From contig NZ_CP149940.1 of NCBI RefSeq assembly GCF_037948395.1, positions 372,001 through 436,000 on the forward strand: a stretch of 64,000 nt of DNA, read 5' to 3'. The DNA comes from Serratia nevei. Lineage in GTDB: Bacteria; Pseudomonadota; Gammaproteobacteria; Enterobacterales; Enterobacteriaceae. Position numbers and translations under genes: made by a program. Below are positions 10,398 to 21,700 of the stretch, piece by piece. Each line of letters begins with the position of its first letter. The stretch's first letter is position 1. The notes beneath the pieces are model-generated. The model saw only the letters and a program-made list of their open reading frames with translations, ran no database searches and had not been told where the DNA came from.

Positions 10398-10420
10398 AAC
10401 ATGCATTTTAAATGCAATTT
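10398..10420 (-). promoter_or_regulatory. NsrR operator upstream of ytfE
   Basis: AACATGCATTTTAAATGCAA, continuing TTT, is a near-perfect copy of the palindromic NsrR motif (two ATGCATTT-like halves). It lies about 30-55 bases upstream of the ytfE start, where NsrR repression, relieved by nitric oxide, is known in enterobacteria. Confidence 0.8.
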
Positions 10421-10455
10421 AAAGGGCGCGCCAGCGGGAAAATCGAAGAGAAAGT

Positions 10456-10478
10456 GGCCGGGGCTGGGGACCCCGGCC
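10456..10478 (-). terminator. Hairpin after cpdB
   Basis: Stem GGCCGGGG / CCCCGGCC with a 7-base loop just after the cpdB stop. The sequence downstream on the cpdB strand is ACTTTCTCTTC, a poor T-tract. Confidence 0.5.
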
Positions 10479-10484
10479 GGGTGA

Positions 10485-12437
10485 TTATTTCGCGCTAAGA
10501 TCGATGCGATACACCGCGAAACCGATGCGGTCATTGCCTTCGGCGGTCATCGGATATTGAGCGTGCTCCTTGATAAACGCCGTCGCTTTGTCCGACGGCG
10601 AGGTCTCGAAGCGGATATCCAGCGGTTGCTGGCTGCTGAAGGTCGCCAAACGCCAGTTGTTGTCCGCCTGCGGATGCACCGCGCCGTGTTGCTGGGTTTC
10701 GGCGCTGATGTAGGCCGCCAGCACTGAACGGTTTTCATCCGGCGAAGCGAAGGCGATGTGTTTGTCGCCGGTGCCGGCAAATTTGCCGCCGTAGGCGCGG
10801 TAGTTGTTGGTGGCGACCAGGAAGGTGGCGTTCGGATCGATCGGCTTGCCGTTGAAGGTCAACTGCTTGATGCGCTCCGCCTTATCGTTGATCAGCTGGC
10901 ATTCACCGTCGTAGCGCGCCGGCTGGCTGACGTCGATCTGGTAATTGACGCCGTCGATCACGTCGAAGTTATAGGTGCGGAAGCCGTCCCAGTTGATCAA
11001 GCCCTGCGGCTTGGCGCTGTTGACGTCGATCTGGTTGAACTGGCCGGCGGAGCACTCCAGCCACTCTTTCACCTCTTTGCCGCTGGCCTTCACCACCACC
11101 AGGGTATTGGGGTAGAGATAGAGATCGGCGGCGTTGCGGAAGGTGAGTTGGCCCTTTTCCACTTCGACGAAGCTGGCCGGATCGTTCTTGCGGCCGCCGA
11201 CCTTGAACGGCGCCGCCGCCGACAGCACCGGCAGATCGGCCAGATCCGGATCGCCCTGAATGTAATGTTCAACGTAGGCCTTCTGCGCATTGTTGACGAT
11301 CTGCACCGTCGGATCGTCCTGCACCAGCGCCAGGTAGCTGTACATGTTGCCGTCGGATTTGCCGATCGGCTGGCTGACGAACTCGCGCGTGCCCTTGTGA
11401 TCGTCCGCCAACACTTTCACCAGCGCGGCGTCTTCCGCCGCCAGCGATTTCTTGTTCTCTTTGTCGTAGATCGGCCGTGCTTCCGCTTTGGCGGCGGTCA
11501 CTTTCCAGCTACCGCTATCGTTGTTGAGCTGCAGGTCGACCACGCCGAGATGATCGCCCCATTGGCCCGGCATCACCGCCGGTACGCCGTTCAGCAGGCC
11601 CTTATCGATATCCGCGCCTTTGATATTGGCGAAGTCCTTGCTCGGGAACACCGCATGGGCGTGGCCGAACATGATGGCGTCGATGCCCGGTACCTGGCTG
11701 AGGTAGTAGACCGAGTTTTCCGCCATTGCCTTGTAAGGCTCGCTGGACAGCCCGGAATGCGGGATCGCCACCACCAGATCGGCGCCCTGTTTACGCATTT
11801 CCGGCACGTAGCGTTTGGCGGTGGCGGTGATGTCGTCCACCGTCACCTTGCCCTGCAGGTTAGCCTTGTCCCACACCAGGATCTGCGGCGGCACGAAGCC
11901 GATGTAGCCGATGCGCAGCGTATGCGCCTTGCCGTCGCGGTCTTTCACCGGCGTATCGACGATGATGTACGGCGTGAACAGCGGTTTTTGCGTTTTGGCG
12001 TCGATGACGTTGGCGTTGATATACGGGAACTTGGCGCCGGCGATGGCGTTCTTCAGGTAGTCCAGCCCGTAGTTGAATTCATGGTTGCCGATGTTGCCGA
12101 CCACATAGTTCAGCGTATTCATCGCCTTATAGACCGGATGCACGTCGCCCGGTTTCAGCCCCTTGGCCGCCATGTAGTCGCCGAGCGGGCTGCCCTGAAT
12201 GATGTCGCCGTTGTCCACCAACACTGCGTTGGTAGCCTGTTGGCGCGCCTGCTGGATCAGGCTGGCGGTGCGCACCAGGCCGAATTTATCGGTCGGCGTG
12301 TCCTTGTAGTAATCGAAGTCCATCATGTTGCTGTGCAGGTCGGTGGTTTCCAGCACGCGCAGGTCGACGGTGGCCGCCTGCGCCGAGGCGCACACCAGCA
12401 GCGCAAGCGCGGACAGCGTCAGGGGATGCTTCATCAT
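10485..12437 (-). CDS. cpdB: Periplasmic 2',3'-cyclic-nucleotide 2'-phosphodiesterase / 3'-nucleotidase
   Basis: 650 residues (E. coli 647). A signal peptide ([21 protein letters not shown]) exports it to the periplasm. The metallophosphatase domain shows [29 protein letters not shown] and FGHAHAVFP; the C-terminal 5'-nucleotidase domain binds the nucleotide and contains TNNYRAYGG. It hydrolyses 2',3'-cyclic nucleotides and 3'-nucleotides for scavenging. The frame stays open upstream to 12575, but GGAGAGAGCCCAAA and the signal peptide fix the start at 12437. Divergent from cysQ, as in E. coli. Confidence 0.97.
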   Translation of the reverse strand: MMKHPLTLSALALLVCASAQAATVDLRVLETTDLHSNMMDFDYYKDTPTDKFGLVRTASLIQQARQQATNAVLVDNGDIIQGSPLGDYMAAKGLKPGDVHPVYKAMNTLNYVVGNIGNHEFNYGLDYLKNAIAGAKFPYINANVIDAKTQKPLFTPYIIVDTPVKDRDGKAHTLRIGYIGFVPPQILVWDKANLQGKVTVDDITATAKRYVPEMRKQGADLVVAIPHSGLSSEPYKAMAENSVYYLSQVPGIDAIMFGHAHAVFPSKDFANIKGADIDKGLLNGVPAVMPGQWGDHLGVVDLQLNNDSGSWKVTAAKAEARPIYDKENKKSLAAEDAALVKVLADDHKGTREFVSQPIGKSDGNMYSYLALVQDDPTVQIVNNAQKAYVEHYIQGDPDLADLPVLSAAAPFKVGGRKNDPASFVEVEKGQLTFRNAADLYLYPNTLVVVKASGKEVKEWLECSAGQFNQIDVNSAKPQGLINWDGFRTYNFDVIDGVNYQIDVSQPARYDGECQLINDKAERIKQLTFNGKPIDPNATFLVATNNYRAYGGKFAGTGDKHIAFASPDENRSVLAAYISAETQQHGAVHPQADNNWRLATFSSQQPLDIRFETSPSDKATAFIKEHAQYPMTAEGNDRIGFAVYRIDLSAK

Positions 12438-12692
12438 TTTGGGCTCTCTCCATTCCATTATTCGAGTGTTATCGCAGAGGGAAATGTAATTAACATTGCT
12501 TGCCACAGCAAACTGTGAAGTGTGGCAGAAAACGGCGGCAGGTAACGCGGGGAAGTTCACAGTTGTGCCCAACAAGATCTGAGGAATTCCCGGGGGTTAG
12601 CCGGTTGAGATGGATATTCGGCGTAAAAAAAACTAGTCTGCTAGCAGAGACAGGGGGAAATTTCCCACGGAGATGCAGAGTTGAGGTGCATG

Positions 12693-13433
12693 ATGTTAGA
12701 GCGAATTTGCCAACTGTCCCGCGAGGCGGGGGCGGCGATCATGGCGGTGTACGACGGTGAACAACCGCTTGATGTCGCACAGAAAAAAGATGATTCACCG
12801 GTGACGGCGGCCGATCTGGCGGCACATCACATCATCAAGCGCGGCCTGGCGGCGCTGACGCCCGAGGTGCCGCTGCTGTCGGAAGAAGATCCGCCGGCGT
12901 GGGAAGAACGCCGCAACTGGACGCGCTACTGGCTGGTCGATCCGTTGGACGGCACCAAAGAGTTCTTGCACCGCAACGGTGAGTTCACGGTCAATATCGC
13001 CCTGATTGAAGACGGGCAGGCGGTGATGGGGGTGGTGTACGCCCCGGCGATCGACGTGCTGTATCTGGCGGAGCGCGGCAAGGCCTGGAAAGAAGAGAAG
13101 GGCGTGCGGCAGGCGATCGGCGTCAGCAACGCGCATCCGCCGCTGGTGGTGGTGAGCCGCTCGCATATCGACGATGAACTGAAAGACTATTTGCAGCAGC
13201 TGGGTGAGCACCAGACCGTGTCCGTCGGCTCCTCGCTGAAGTTCTGCCTGGTGGCGGAAGGCAAGGCGCAGCTCTATCCGCGCTTCGGGCCGACCAACAT
13301 TTGGGATACCGCCGCAGGGCATGCGGTGGCGGTGGCCGCCGGGGCGCAAATTCACGATTGGCAGGGCAAGCCGTTGCTCTATACCCCGCGTGAATCTTTC
13401 CTCAACCCCGGCTTCCGGGTGTCGCTGTTCTGA
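12693..13433 (+). CDS. cysQ: 3'(2'),5'-bisphosphate nucleotidase CysQ
   Basis: 246 residues, identical in length to E. coli CysQ, of the lithium-sensitive inositol-monophosphatase superfamily. It converts 3'-phosphoadenosine 5'-phosphate to AMP, recycling the by-product of sulfate assimilation. Metal-site motifs are [16 protein letters not shown] and IWDTAAGHA. Of two adjacent ATGs I chose the second, because GAGG is 6 bases from it and the protein then begins MLERICQL like the family. Confidence 0.95.
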   Translation: MLERICQLSREAGAAIMAVYDGEQPLDVAQKKDDSPVTAADLAAHHIIKRGLAALTPEVPLLSEEDPPAWEERRNWTRYWLVDPLDGTKEFLHRNGEFTVNIALIEDGQAVMGVVYAPAIDVLYLAERGKAWKEEKGVRQAIGVSNAHPPLVVVSRSHIDDELKDYLQQLGEHQTVSVGSSLKFCLVAEGKAQLYPRFGPTNIWDTAAGHAVAVAAGAQIHDWQGKPLLYTPRESFLNPGFRVSLF

Positions 13434-13434
13434 G

Positions 13435-13992
13435 TTAGTTCGCCAACAGCTGGTGCAGCTTGGACATCACCTGCTGCACCTCTTCCGGCGTCAGCGCGCC
13501 GTCTTTGGCGAACTGAATGCGCCCTTGCTTATCCAACACCACGATGGCGGAGCCTTTCGGCTGCAGATCCCAGGCCTTGCGCACGTTGCCGTCGCTGTCG
13601 ACGATAAACTGCGACCATGGGAACTCCTTCTTGCTGTCTTCAATGCTGCTGCGCACAAACATCGCGGTGCCCATCAGGGCATCGTCGGTGTTGACGATTG
13701 TCGTCGTTTGGTAACGATCGTGTGGTAGCTTCGCTTTCTTGATCGCTTCAATCAGTGGGTCGTTCATGTCTTTGGCGGAGCTGCGGCCGGCAATATGTTG
13801 TATCACTCGCACTTTTCCACTGAGCTGCGCGCTGTTCCAGTTCTGGTAGCTAAAATTACCGTCAGCGTAATTGAGCTCTCCTTTGTCGCTGACGCCGACC
13901 GGCGCTACGCGCTGCTGGAGCTGGAAGTTGTGCGCGGAAGCGAAAAGCGGGGCGAGCAGCAGGGATACCATCAGCATGCGACTTGTTTTCAT
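13435..13992 (-). CDS. ytfJ: YtfJ family periplasmic protein
   Basis: 185 residues with a signal peptide (MKTSRMLMVSLLLAPLFASA) followed by a thioredoxin-like fold of the YtfJ family, apparently without a CxxC active site. Function is unknown; PDB-type homologues are annotated as transcriptional regulators, with little support. AAGGAG lies 7 bases from this ATG; a longer frame starting at 14031 would bury the signal peptide. Converges on cysQ. Confidence 0.88.
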   Translation of the reverse strand: MKTSRMLMVSLLLAPLFASAHNFQLQQRVAPVGVSDKGELNYADGNFSYQNWNSAQLSGKVRVIQHIAGRSSAKDMNDPLIEAIKKAKLPHDRYQTTTIVNTDDALMGTAMFVRSSIEDSKKEFPWSQFIVDSDGNVRKAWDLQPKGSAIVVLDKQGRIQFAKDGALTPEEVQQVMSKLHQLLAN

Positions 13993-14322
13993 GCTTTCTC
14001 CTTGTAATGAGTGGAATTTGTGCGACAGCACTTCGACAGCCTAAAGCATAGGATGTGATAAGAGGTCTGTCCTGTTAACCGGATCGCAGATTTTCCCTTG
14101 GTTCGCTAATCATCAGATTTTGAAGGGATATACTGAAAACGTTATAAATTATCATATACAATTCTGTCAAAAAGTGTAAATCCAGCGTAGATCACCGGGC
14201 AGAAGTGAACGTTCTGGTCTTTACTGGGTCTACTACATGCAATCAAGTTGCGTTCTGAATTTCGAGGCTGCCACCTTTGGCGGCTCGCTGAGCGCATGGA
14301 TCAACGGGAGGAGCGTAAAAGA
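13993..14322. other. Divergent ytfJ-ytfK intergenic region
   Basis: A 330-base gap, AT-rich at 14100-14180. It holds the ytfK promoter and a leader of about 170 bases for ytfK. No gene is apparent; no rRNA or tRNA. Confidence 0.6.
14120..14148 (+). promoter_or_regulatory. Candidate sigma-70 promoter for ytfK
   Basis: TTGAAG, a 17-base spacer and TATAAA, in an AT-rich stretch 175 bases before the ytfK start. Confidence 0.5.
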
Positions 14323-14529
14323 ATGAGAATCTTCCAGCGTTATAACCCTTTGAAAGTGGCAAAGTACGTTAAGACCCTGTTTCGCGGAAGGCTGTATATC
14401 AAGGACGTGGGCGCATTTGAATTCGACGAGGGGAAAATCCTGCCGCCGAAGATTCGTGACAAGCGCCATTTCAGCGTGATGTCTGAAGTAAACCGCCAGG
14501 TGCTGCTGTTGCAGGCCGAGTTTGGCTGA
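14323..14529 (+). CDS. ytfK: Stringent-response modulator YtfK
   Basis: 68 residues, matching E. coli YtfK in length and sequence pattern ([20 protein letters not shown], then MSEVNRQV). In E. coli YtfK binds SpoT and tilts it towards (p)ppGpp synthesis during phosphate or fatty-acid starvation. GGGAGGAG ends 9 bases before this ATG. An in-frame upstream start at 14248 lacks family similarity. Confidence 0.93.
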   Translation: MRIFQRYNPLKVAKYVKTLFRGRLYIKDVGAFEFDEGKILPPKIRDKRHFSVMSEVNRQVLLLQAEFG

Positions 14530-14557
14530 ACACTGCGCTGACAGCGGTAAAAAAAAT

Positions 14558-14586
14558 GCGGCCCCGATGGGGCCGCTGATGTTTTT
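14558..14586. terminator. Bidirectional terminator between ytfK and ytfL
   Basis: Stem GCGGCCCC / GGGGCCGC with loop GAT. A-runs on the left (14549-14556) and GTTTTT on the right let it serve both converging genes. Confidence 0.8.
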
Positions 14587-14597
14587 GCCGGCTGGCG

Positions 14598-15929
14598 TCA
14601 AGCCGCCGGGGTGTCTTCCGGGGCTTTCGGCAGTACCGCCGCCGGTTTGTCGCTCAGCCGGGTGACCAGCAGCTGGTCTATCTTGTAGCTGTCGATATCC
14701 ACCACTTCGAACTTGTAGCCGGCGTATTTGACGAAGTCGGTGCGTTTCGGGATCTTGCGCAGCATATACATCATAAAGCCGCCGATGGTCTCGTAGTTGC
14801 CCGCCTGCGGGAACTCGTCGATGTCCAGTACGCGCATCACGTCGTCGATCGGCGTGCCGCCTTCAATCAGCCATGAGCTTTCGTCGCGCGCCACGATCTG
14901 CTCTTCCTGGCCTTGGCCAACCAGATCGCCCATCAGCGTGGTCATCACGTCGTTAAGGGTGATGATGCCCACCACCAACGCATATTCATTGAGGATCACC
15001 GCGAAGTCTTCGCCGGCGGTCTTGAAGCTTTCCAACGCTTCGGACAGCGTCAGCGTATCCGGCACGATCAGCGCAGAACGGATCTGCACGCCGCTGCTCA
15101 GCACCAGGCTCTGATTGCCCAGCACGCGGTTCAGCAGGTCTTTGGAATCGACGTAGCCGACCACCTGATCGATATGGCCGTCGCACACCAGGAACTTGGA
15201 GTGCGGATGGGTCGAGACCTTCTCCTTGATGCTCTCTTCGCTTTCGCGCAGGTCGAAGTACACCACGCTTTCACGCGAGGTCATCGAAGACGGCACGGTG
15301 CGCGATTCCAGTTCGAACACGTTTTCAATCAGCTCGTGTTCCTGCTTGCGCAGCACGCCCGCCAGGGCACCGGCTTCCACCACCGCGTAGATGTCGTCGG
15401 AGGTGATGTCGTCCTTACGCACCATCGGCAGCTTGAACATGCGGAAGATCAGGTTGGCCATGCCGTTGAAGAACCACACCAGCGGGCGGAAGATCATGAT
15501 GGAGAAACGCATCGGGTTGATGATCCGGACGGCGACCGTCTCTGGTGCAATCATACCGATGCGCTTCGGGGTCAAATCGGCGAACAGGATAAACAGGCTG
15601 GTCACCAGCACGAAGGAGCAGATGAAGCTGACCTGTTCCGCCAGTTCGGGCGACAGGAAACGATCGAACAACACCTTGAAAGTGGGAGAAAAAGCCGCAT
15701 CGCCGACGATACCGCCGAGGATGGCCACGGCGTTCAGGCCGATCTGCACCACGGTGAAGAAGATGCCTGGGGTTTCTTGCAGTTTAAGCACTCTGGCGGC
15801 GTTGATGTTGCCTTCGTCCGCCATCAGCTTCAGTTTGATCTTGCGCGAGGCGGCCAGAGAGATTTCCGACAGTGAGAAGAACGCACTCACCGCGATCAGA
15901 AAAAGAATCAGTAAAATACTGTTTAACAT
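14598..15929 (-). CDS. ytfL: CNNM/CorC-family membrane protein YtfL (PaeA)
   Basis: 443 residues: an N-terminal DUF21 membrane domain with about four hydrophobic segments (1-150), a CBS-domain pair near 200-330, and a C-terminal CorC/HlyC domain. The Salmonella orthologue, PaeA, exports cadaverine and putrescine and protects at high pH in stationary phase. Earlier annotations as a hemolysin arise from the CorC/HlyC domain and should be ignored. Confidence 0.93.
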   Translation of the reverse strand: MLNSILLILFLIAVSAFFSLSEISLAASRKIKLKLMADEGNINAARVLKLQETPGIFFTVVQIGLNAVAILGGIVGDAAFSPTFKVLFDRFLSPELAEQVSFICSFVLVTSLFILFADLTPKRIGMIAPETVAVRIINPMRFSIMIFRPLVWFFNGMANLIFRMFKLPMVRKDDITSDDIYAVVEAGALAGVLRKQEHELIENVFELESRTVPSSMTSRESVVYFDLRESEESIKEKVSTHPHSKFLVCDGHIDQVVGYVDSKDLLNRVLGNQSLVLSSGVQIRSALIVPDTLTLSEALESFKTAGEDFAVILNEYALVVGIITLNDVMTTLMGDLVGQGQEEQIVARDESSWLIEGGTPIDDVMRVLDIDEFPQAGNYETIGGFMMYMLRKIPKRTDFVKYAGYKFEVVDIDSYKIDQLLVTRLSDKPAAVLPKAPEDTPAA

Positions 15930-16109
15930 AATCTATCCATACGTGCCGACGGGATGCCGGCGCTCTTGAGGAAGGGTAGTACATAGTAAAAAAAGCAGCG
16001 ATAACAACCAGAAGGGAAGCTATCGGGCCGCAGAAGCGGCCCGCATAGTATAGCAGTTGCCCCACAGGGGCCGCCAGCGGTTAAAAAAGTGCCGCCGGCC
16101 GGCATCGGA

Positions 16110-16751
16110 TTAGCCCTGCGGCGGCAGGCAAACGCCGATGCCACCCAGCCCGCAGTAGCCTTCCGGATTCTTGAACAGGTACTGCTGATGATCGTCCTCC
16201 GCGTAATAGAACGGCAGCGCCGGCGCGATCTCGGTAGTGATGACGCGCTTGTCGCCCGCCGCGTCCATCGCCTGCTGGAAGCGCTGCAGGCTGCTTTCCG
16301 CCTCGGCCTGCTGCTCCGGGCTCAGCGTGTAAATCGCCGAGCGGTACTGGGTGCCGACGTCGCCGCCCTGGCGCATGCCCTGCGCCGGATCGTGATTTTC
16401 CCAGAATACCTGCAGCAGCTGTTTGTAGCTGACGACCTGCGGATCGAACACCACGCGTACCACTTCGGCGTGGCCGGTCTGGCCGCTGCACACTTCGCGG
16501 TAGGTCGGGTTCGGCGTGTAGCCGCCGCTGTAGCCGGCGGCGGTGCTGTAGACGCCCGGCTGCTGCCAGAACAGGCGCTCAACGCCCCAGAAACAGCCCA
16601 TGGCGAAGATCGCCACTTCCATGCCTGCCGGCACCTGGGTCATCGAGTGTTCGGTGACCACGTTGAGCGTTGCGACAGGCATTGGCGTGGTGCGGCCAGG
16701 CAGCGCGCTTGCCTTATCGACGGTTTGTGATTTATCAAAAAATGGCACCAC
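16110..16751 (-). CDS. msrA: Peptide methionine sulfoxide reductase MsrA
   Basis: 213 residues (E. coli 212), reducing the S-form of methionine sulfoxide in proteins. The catalytic Cys53 lies in AMGCFWGVE; the resolving cysteines are in the C-terminal [14 protein letters not shown]. The start is one of two adjacent GTG codons, with AGGAG 6 bases upstream of the first. Divergent from tamA, the conserved enterobacterial order. Confidence 0.96.
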   Translation of the reverse strand: MVPFFDKSQTVDKASALPGRTTPMPVATLNVVTEHSMTQVPAGMEVAIFAMGCFWGVERLFWQQPGVYSTAAGYSGGYTPNPTYREVCSGQTGHAEVVRVVFDPQVVSYKQLLQVFWENHDPAQGMRQGGDVGTQYRSAIYTLSPEQQAEAESSLQRFQQAMDAAGDKRVITTEIAPALPFYYAEDDHQQYLFKNPEGYCGLGGIGVCLPPQG

Positions 16752-17038
16752 GGTTGACTCCTGTTGTCACAGTAAGAATTGACCCTACATGGGGGCGGTT
16801 CGGTTGTATCTCACCGCGTCTTTGCCCACAATAAGTGGCAAGTTGGGTTTATGTATAAGCTTAACGCAGTATTTTGAGCGCCAAAAGTGAAGAATTCGCC
16901 TGTTGCGCGGCGGTGGCAAAGCGCGGCGGGCGGCGTCCGGAACAAGGCTGAAGAGGGCTGCCGTCATGATAGCGCGGAGTCTGCCCTGGCCCCGGAGCGA
17001 ACACCATAACAGGAAAGTAAAATCAATAAGGAGAACAC

Positions 17039-18775
17039 GTGCCAAAGTACCCGGTCATGTGCTTGATAGCTGTGTTGCTTGCGGCACCTGCAGCCTACGC
17101 GGCGAACGTGCGGTTGCAGGTGGAAGGGTTAAGCGGAGAGTTGGAAAAAAACGTTCGGGTGCGCCTGTCGTCGATCACGCCTGAAGAGGTCGGCACCGAC
17201 GGTCGCTTCCGCGCACGGGTGGATGAGGCGGTGCGCCAGGGGCTGCGCGCGCTCGGCTATTATCAGCCGACCATCGAATTTACGCTGGACGATCGGCCGG
17301 GGATGTCGCGCCCGGTGCTGCATGCCAAGGTCAATCCGGGCGAACCGGTGCGTATCGCCGGCGCCAACATCGTGCTGGAAGGCGGCGCGAAGACCGATGA
17401 GGACTACCTGGCGCTGGTAAAGAAGGACCGGCCGACCATCGGCGAGATCCTTAACCACGGCAAGTATGACAGTTTCAAAGGCTCGCTCACCGGCCTGGCG
17501 CTGCGCAAAGGCTATTTCGATGCCGACATGACCAAAAGCCAGCTCGGCGTGGCCGAAGATCTGCACAAGGCGTTTTGGGATATCGATTTCAACAGCGGCG
17601 AACGTTACCGCTTCGGCAAGGTAAAATTCACCGGCTCGCAAATCCGCGAAGACTATCTGCAAAATCTGGTGCCCTTTCATCAGGGGGATTACTACAGTTC
17701 GGAGGATTTGGCCGAGCTGAACCGCCGTTTGTCCGCCACCAACTGGTTCAACTCGGTGGTGGTATCCCCTGATTTCAACGATGCCAAAGAGAACAAGATT
17801 TTGCCGTTGGACGCGCTGGTGACGCCGCGCACGCGCAACACCGTCGAAACCGGTATCGGTTACTCCACCGACGTCGGCCCGCGGGTGAAAGGCACCTGGA
17901 AAAAGCCCTGGCTCAACGATCGCGGGCATAGCCTGGAAACCAGCGCCAGCGTGTCGGCGCCGGAGCAGCAGCTGGATCTGACCTACAAGATCCCGCTGCT
18001 GAAGAACCCGCTGGAGCAGTATTACCTGCTGCAGGGCGGCCTCAAGAACGTCAATCTTAACGACACCAAGTCCGTCACCTCCAAAGTGGTGGCCTCGCGC
18101 AACTGGGATCTCTCCAGCGGCTGGCAGCGGGCGATCAACCTGACCTGGCGCTGGGATAACTTTACCCAGGGTAACGTCAGCAACACCACCATGCTGCTGT
18201 ATCCCGGCGTCAGTTTCAACCGCACCCGCTCGCGCGGCGGCCTGATGCCGACCTGGGGCGACAGCCAGCGCTACTCTATCGACGTGTCCGACACCACCTG
18301 GGGGTCCGGCGTGGACTTCGCGCTGATGCAGGCGCAGAACGTGTGGATCCGCACGCTGGCCGACAAGCACCGTTTCGTGGCGCGCGGCCAGGTGGGCTGG
18401 ATCGAAACCAACGACTTCGACAAGGTGCCGCCGGATCTGCGCTTCTTCGCCGGCGGTGACCGCAGCATTCGCGGCTACAAGTACAAAGACATTTCGCCGC
18501 GCGATGGCGACGGCAAGCTGACCGGCGCCTCCAAGATGCTGACCGGCTCGCTGGAGTACCAGTACAACGTGACCGGCAAATGGTGGGGGGCGATGTTCGT
18601 CGACTCCGGTGAAGCGGTGAACGATATCAAGAAAAGCAACTTCAAGACCGGCGCCGGCGTAGGCGTGCGCTGGCAGTCGCCGGTGGGGCCGGTGAAGCTG
18701 GATATCGCCGCGCCTGTGGGAGACAAGGACACCCACGGGATGCAGTTCTACATCGGTTTGGGGCCTGAACTATGA
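17039..18775 (+). CDS. tamA: Translocation and assembly module outer-membrane subunit TamA
   Basis: 578 residues (E. coli 577), an Omp85-family protein. A signal peptide of about 21 residues is followed by three POTRA domains (about 22-265) and a 16-strand barrel with the conserved [15 protein letters not shown] segment. It works with inner-membrane TamB in outer-membrane protein and phospholipid delivery. Start is GTG with AAGGAG 5 bases upstream. The stop overlaps the tamB start (ATGA). Confidence 0.96.
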   Translation: MPKYPVMCLIAVLLAAPAAYAANVRLQVEGLSGELEKNVRVRLSSITPEEVGTDGRFRARVDEAVRQGLRALGYYQPTIEFTLDDRPGMSRPVLHAKVNPGEPVRIAGANIVLEGGAKTDEDYLALVKKDRPTIGEILNHGKYDSFKGSLTGLALRKGYFDADMTKSQLGVAEDLHKAFWDIDFNSGERYRFGKVKFTGSQIREDYLQNLVPFHQGDYYSSEDLAELNRRLSATNWFNSVVVSPDFNDAKENKILPLDALVTPRTRNTVETGIGYSTDVGPRVKGTWKKPWLNDRGHSLETSASVSAPEQQLDLTYKIPLLKNPLEQYYLLQGGLKNVNLNDTKSVTSKVVASRNWDLSSGWQRAINLTWRWDNFTQGNVSNTTMLLYPGVSFNRTRSRGGLMPTWGDSQRYSIDVSDTTWGSGVDFALMQAQNVWIRTLADKHRFVARGQVGWIETNDFDKVPPDLRFFAGGDRSIRGYKYKDISPRDGDGKLTGASKMLTGSLEYQYNVTGKWWGAMFVDSGEAVNDIKKSNFKTGAGVGVRWQSPVGPVKLDIAAPVGDKDTHGMQFYIGLGPEL

Positions 18776-21700
18776 GCCTGGTTAAAAAGATTTGTCTCGG
18801 ATTTCTGGTCGTTCTGCTGTTGCTGATCGGCGGCCTGGCCTTCCTGATAGGCACCACCACCGGTTTGCATATGGTCATCAACGGCGCGGCGCGCTGGGTG
18901 CCGGGGCTGGAGATCGCCGGCGTCAGCGGCGGCTGGCGCGATCTGACGCTGAAGGGCGTGAAATATCAGATGCCGGGTGTGACGGTCAACGCCGGGCAGT
19001 TCCATCTCTCCCTTGACCTGTCCTGCTTTAAACGCAGCTCGCTGTGCGTCAATGCCTTGACCGCCCAGGATGTGGACGTGGCGGTGAACACCAAAGAGAT
19101 GGCGCCTTCCGCGCCGATGGAGGAGAGCAGTGAGCCGACCACCAATCTCAGCACGCCTTATCCGATCACGCTGCGCCTGTTGGCGTTGAACAACGTCAAG
19201 GTCACCGTCGACGACACCGCCATCTCTCTGGCCGAGTTCCGCACCGGCGCGCAGTGGCAAGAGCGCGCGCTGACGCTGATGCCGACCAAGATCGGCTCGC
19301 TGCTGATCGCCTTGCCGAAAACGCCGCAAAACCCGTTGCCGGAAGCGGTGCAGCCGGCGGTCGAGGTGGCGAAAAAGGTCGGCGAGCAGGTTACCGACGC
19401 GGCGAAGCCGGCACCTCAGCCGGAAGAGAAGCCGCTGGGCGAAACGCTGAAAGAACTGTTCGCCAAACCGCTGTTGCCGGATCTGCCGGACATCCGCCTG
19501 CCGTTGGATATCACCGTCAAAGAGATCAGCGGCGAGCAGCTGCGCTTGACCGGCGATACCGACGTGCTAATCACGAGCCTGTTACTGCAGGCCAGCACGC
19601 AGGATCAGCATATCCAACTGGACAACTTCGACGTGAAGTCGCCTCAGGGCACGCTGTCAGTGCAGGGGCAGGCAACCCTGACCGGCGACTGGCCGGTGGC
19701 CCTGACCGCCAACAGCGCGCTGAATATCGAACCGCTGAAGGGCGAGAAGGTGAAGCTGAACATCGGCGGTGGGCTGCGTGACGAGCTGAAGGTGGCGCTG
19801 AACCTGTCCGGCCCGGTCGGCGCCCAGCTCGATGTGCAAACCCGGCTGGCCGAAGCCGGCCTGCCGCTGGCGCTGACGTTGCAGAGCAAGCAGCTGAAAT
19901 GGCCGCTGAGCGGCGAGGCGCAGTATCAGGTCAATGACTTCCGCCTGCGCTTTAACGGCAAGGCGACCGACTACGCGCTGTCGACGCGCGCCAATCTGAA
20001 AGGCCAGGACTTGCCGCCGGCGGTGCTGACGCTGGACGGCAAAGGCAACGTCGAGCAGTTCAAGCTGGAGCGCCTGCGCCTGGCGGCGCTGCAGGGCAAT
20101 ACCGATCTTACCGCGCTGGTGGACTGGAGCAAAGCCATCAGCTGGACCTCGCAATTGACGCTGAGCGGCATCAATACCGCCAAGCAGTGGCCGGAATGGC
20201 CGGCGAAGCTGGATGGCAAGATCACCACGCGCGGCAGCCTGCACGGCGGCAGCTGGCAGCTGCAGGTGCCGGTATTGCAGCTGGACGGCAACGTGAAGCA
20301 GAACAAGGTCACGGCGCGCGGTACGCTGAGCGGCAACGCCGCCGGGCAGTGGAAAATCCCCGGCATCGATCTGGCGCTGGGGCGTAACCAACTGAACGTC
20401 AAAGGGCAGCTGGACGAGAAGAGCTGGAACCTGGACGCCAACATCGACGCACCGCGTCTGGACGGCGCGCTGCCGGGCCTGGGCGGCACCGCCAAAGGGC
20501 TGCTGAAGCTGCGCGGCAATCTGCAGGCGCCGCAGCTGCTGGCGGATTTGACCGCTTCCGGCTTGCAGTGGCAGGCGCTGCGCATCAACCGCGTGAAGAT
20601 CGATGGCGACGTGCGCTCCACGGATCAGATCCAGGGGCAGTTGGCGGTACGCGTCGAACAGGTGAAGCAGGATGCGCTGGAGGTCAGCCTGCTGACCCTC
20701 GACGCCAAAGGCAGCGAGAAGCAGCACCAGCTGCAGCTGAAGATTGACGGCAAGCCGGTCTCCGGCCAGCTGGCGCTGCAGGGCAGCTTCGATCGTCAGC
20801 AGCAGCGCTGGCGCGGCAATCTGAACAACACCCGTTTCGATACGCCGGTCGGGGAATGGCGCCTGACGCGCGCCATCGCGCTGGACTACCTGAACACCGA
20901 GCAGAAGATCAGCGTCGGGCCGCACTGTTGGCAGAACCCAAACGCCGAGCTGTGCGTGCCTAAGACCATTGAAGCCGGCCAGAGCGGCCAGGCCAGCGTG
21001 GTGCTCAACCGGTTCGACCTGGCGATGATCAAGCCGTTCCTCGGCCCGGACACCGCCCTGAGCGGCGTGTTCACCGGCCGGGCCGACGTCAGCTGGAAGC
21101 CGGGCGGCGCGCTGCCGGAGGCGAAAGTCACGCTGGCCGGCAACGGCGTCAAGGTGGTGCAGCAGGTTCAGGGCAACGCGCTGCCGATCGCCTTCGATAC
21201 GCTGACCCTCAACGCCGGCCTGAACAACGGCCGCGCGCAGGCCGACTGGCGGATCAAACTGACCAACAACGGCCAGTTCGACGGCAATATCCAGGTGGCG
21301 GATCCGCAGGTGCGACGCACCATCAGCGGCAACGTCAATATCACCAACATCTCGCTGGCGCTGATCAACCCGGCGCTGATGAAGGGCGAAAGCGCGGCGG
21401 GCATGCTGAACGCCAACCTGCGCCTGGGCGGCAGCGCGCAGAAGCCGCTGGTGTTCGGGCGCCTGGCGTTGGATCGGGCGAAAGTGCAGGGGCACTGGAT
21501 GCCGTTCGACATGACCGACGCGCGGCTGGCGGTGAATTTCAACGGCATGACCTCGACGCTGGAAGGGTTGCTCAGCACCACGCGCGGCCAGCTGAATCTG
21601 GCGGGCGATGCCGACTGGCGCGATATCAACGCCTGGCGTGCGCGCATTGCCGCCAGGGGCGACAAGCTGCGGGTGACGGTGCCGCCGATGATCCGCATCG

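Noticed and set aside
10758..12518. 586-codon open frame on the plus strand, antisense to cpdB
   Set aside because: Exact mirror of cpdB codon phase in GC-rich sequence; its protein is His/Val/Arg-rich low-complexity with no family look, and cpdB is certain.
14164..14182. Possible Pho box (CTGTCAA...GTGTAAA) before ytfK
   Set aside because: The half-repeats have a 10-base period instead of 11, and the second half matches poorly; not enough to call a PhoB site.
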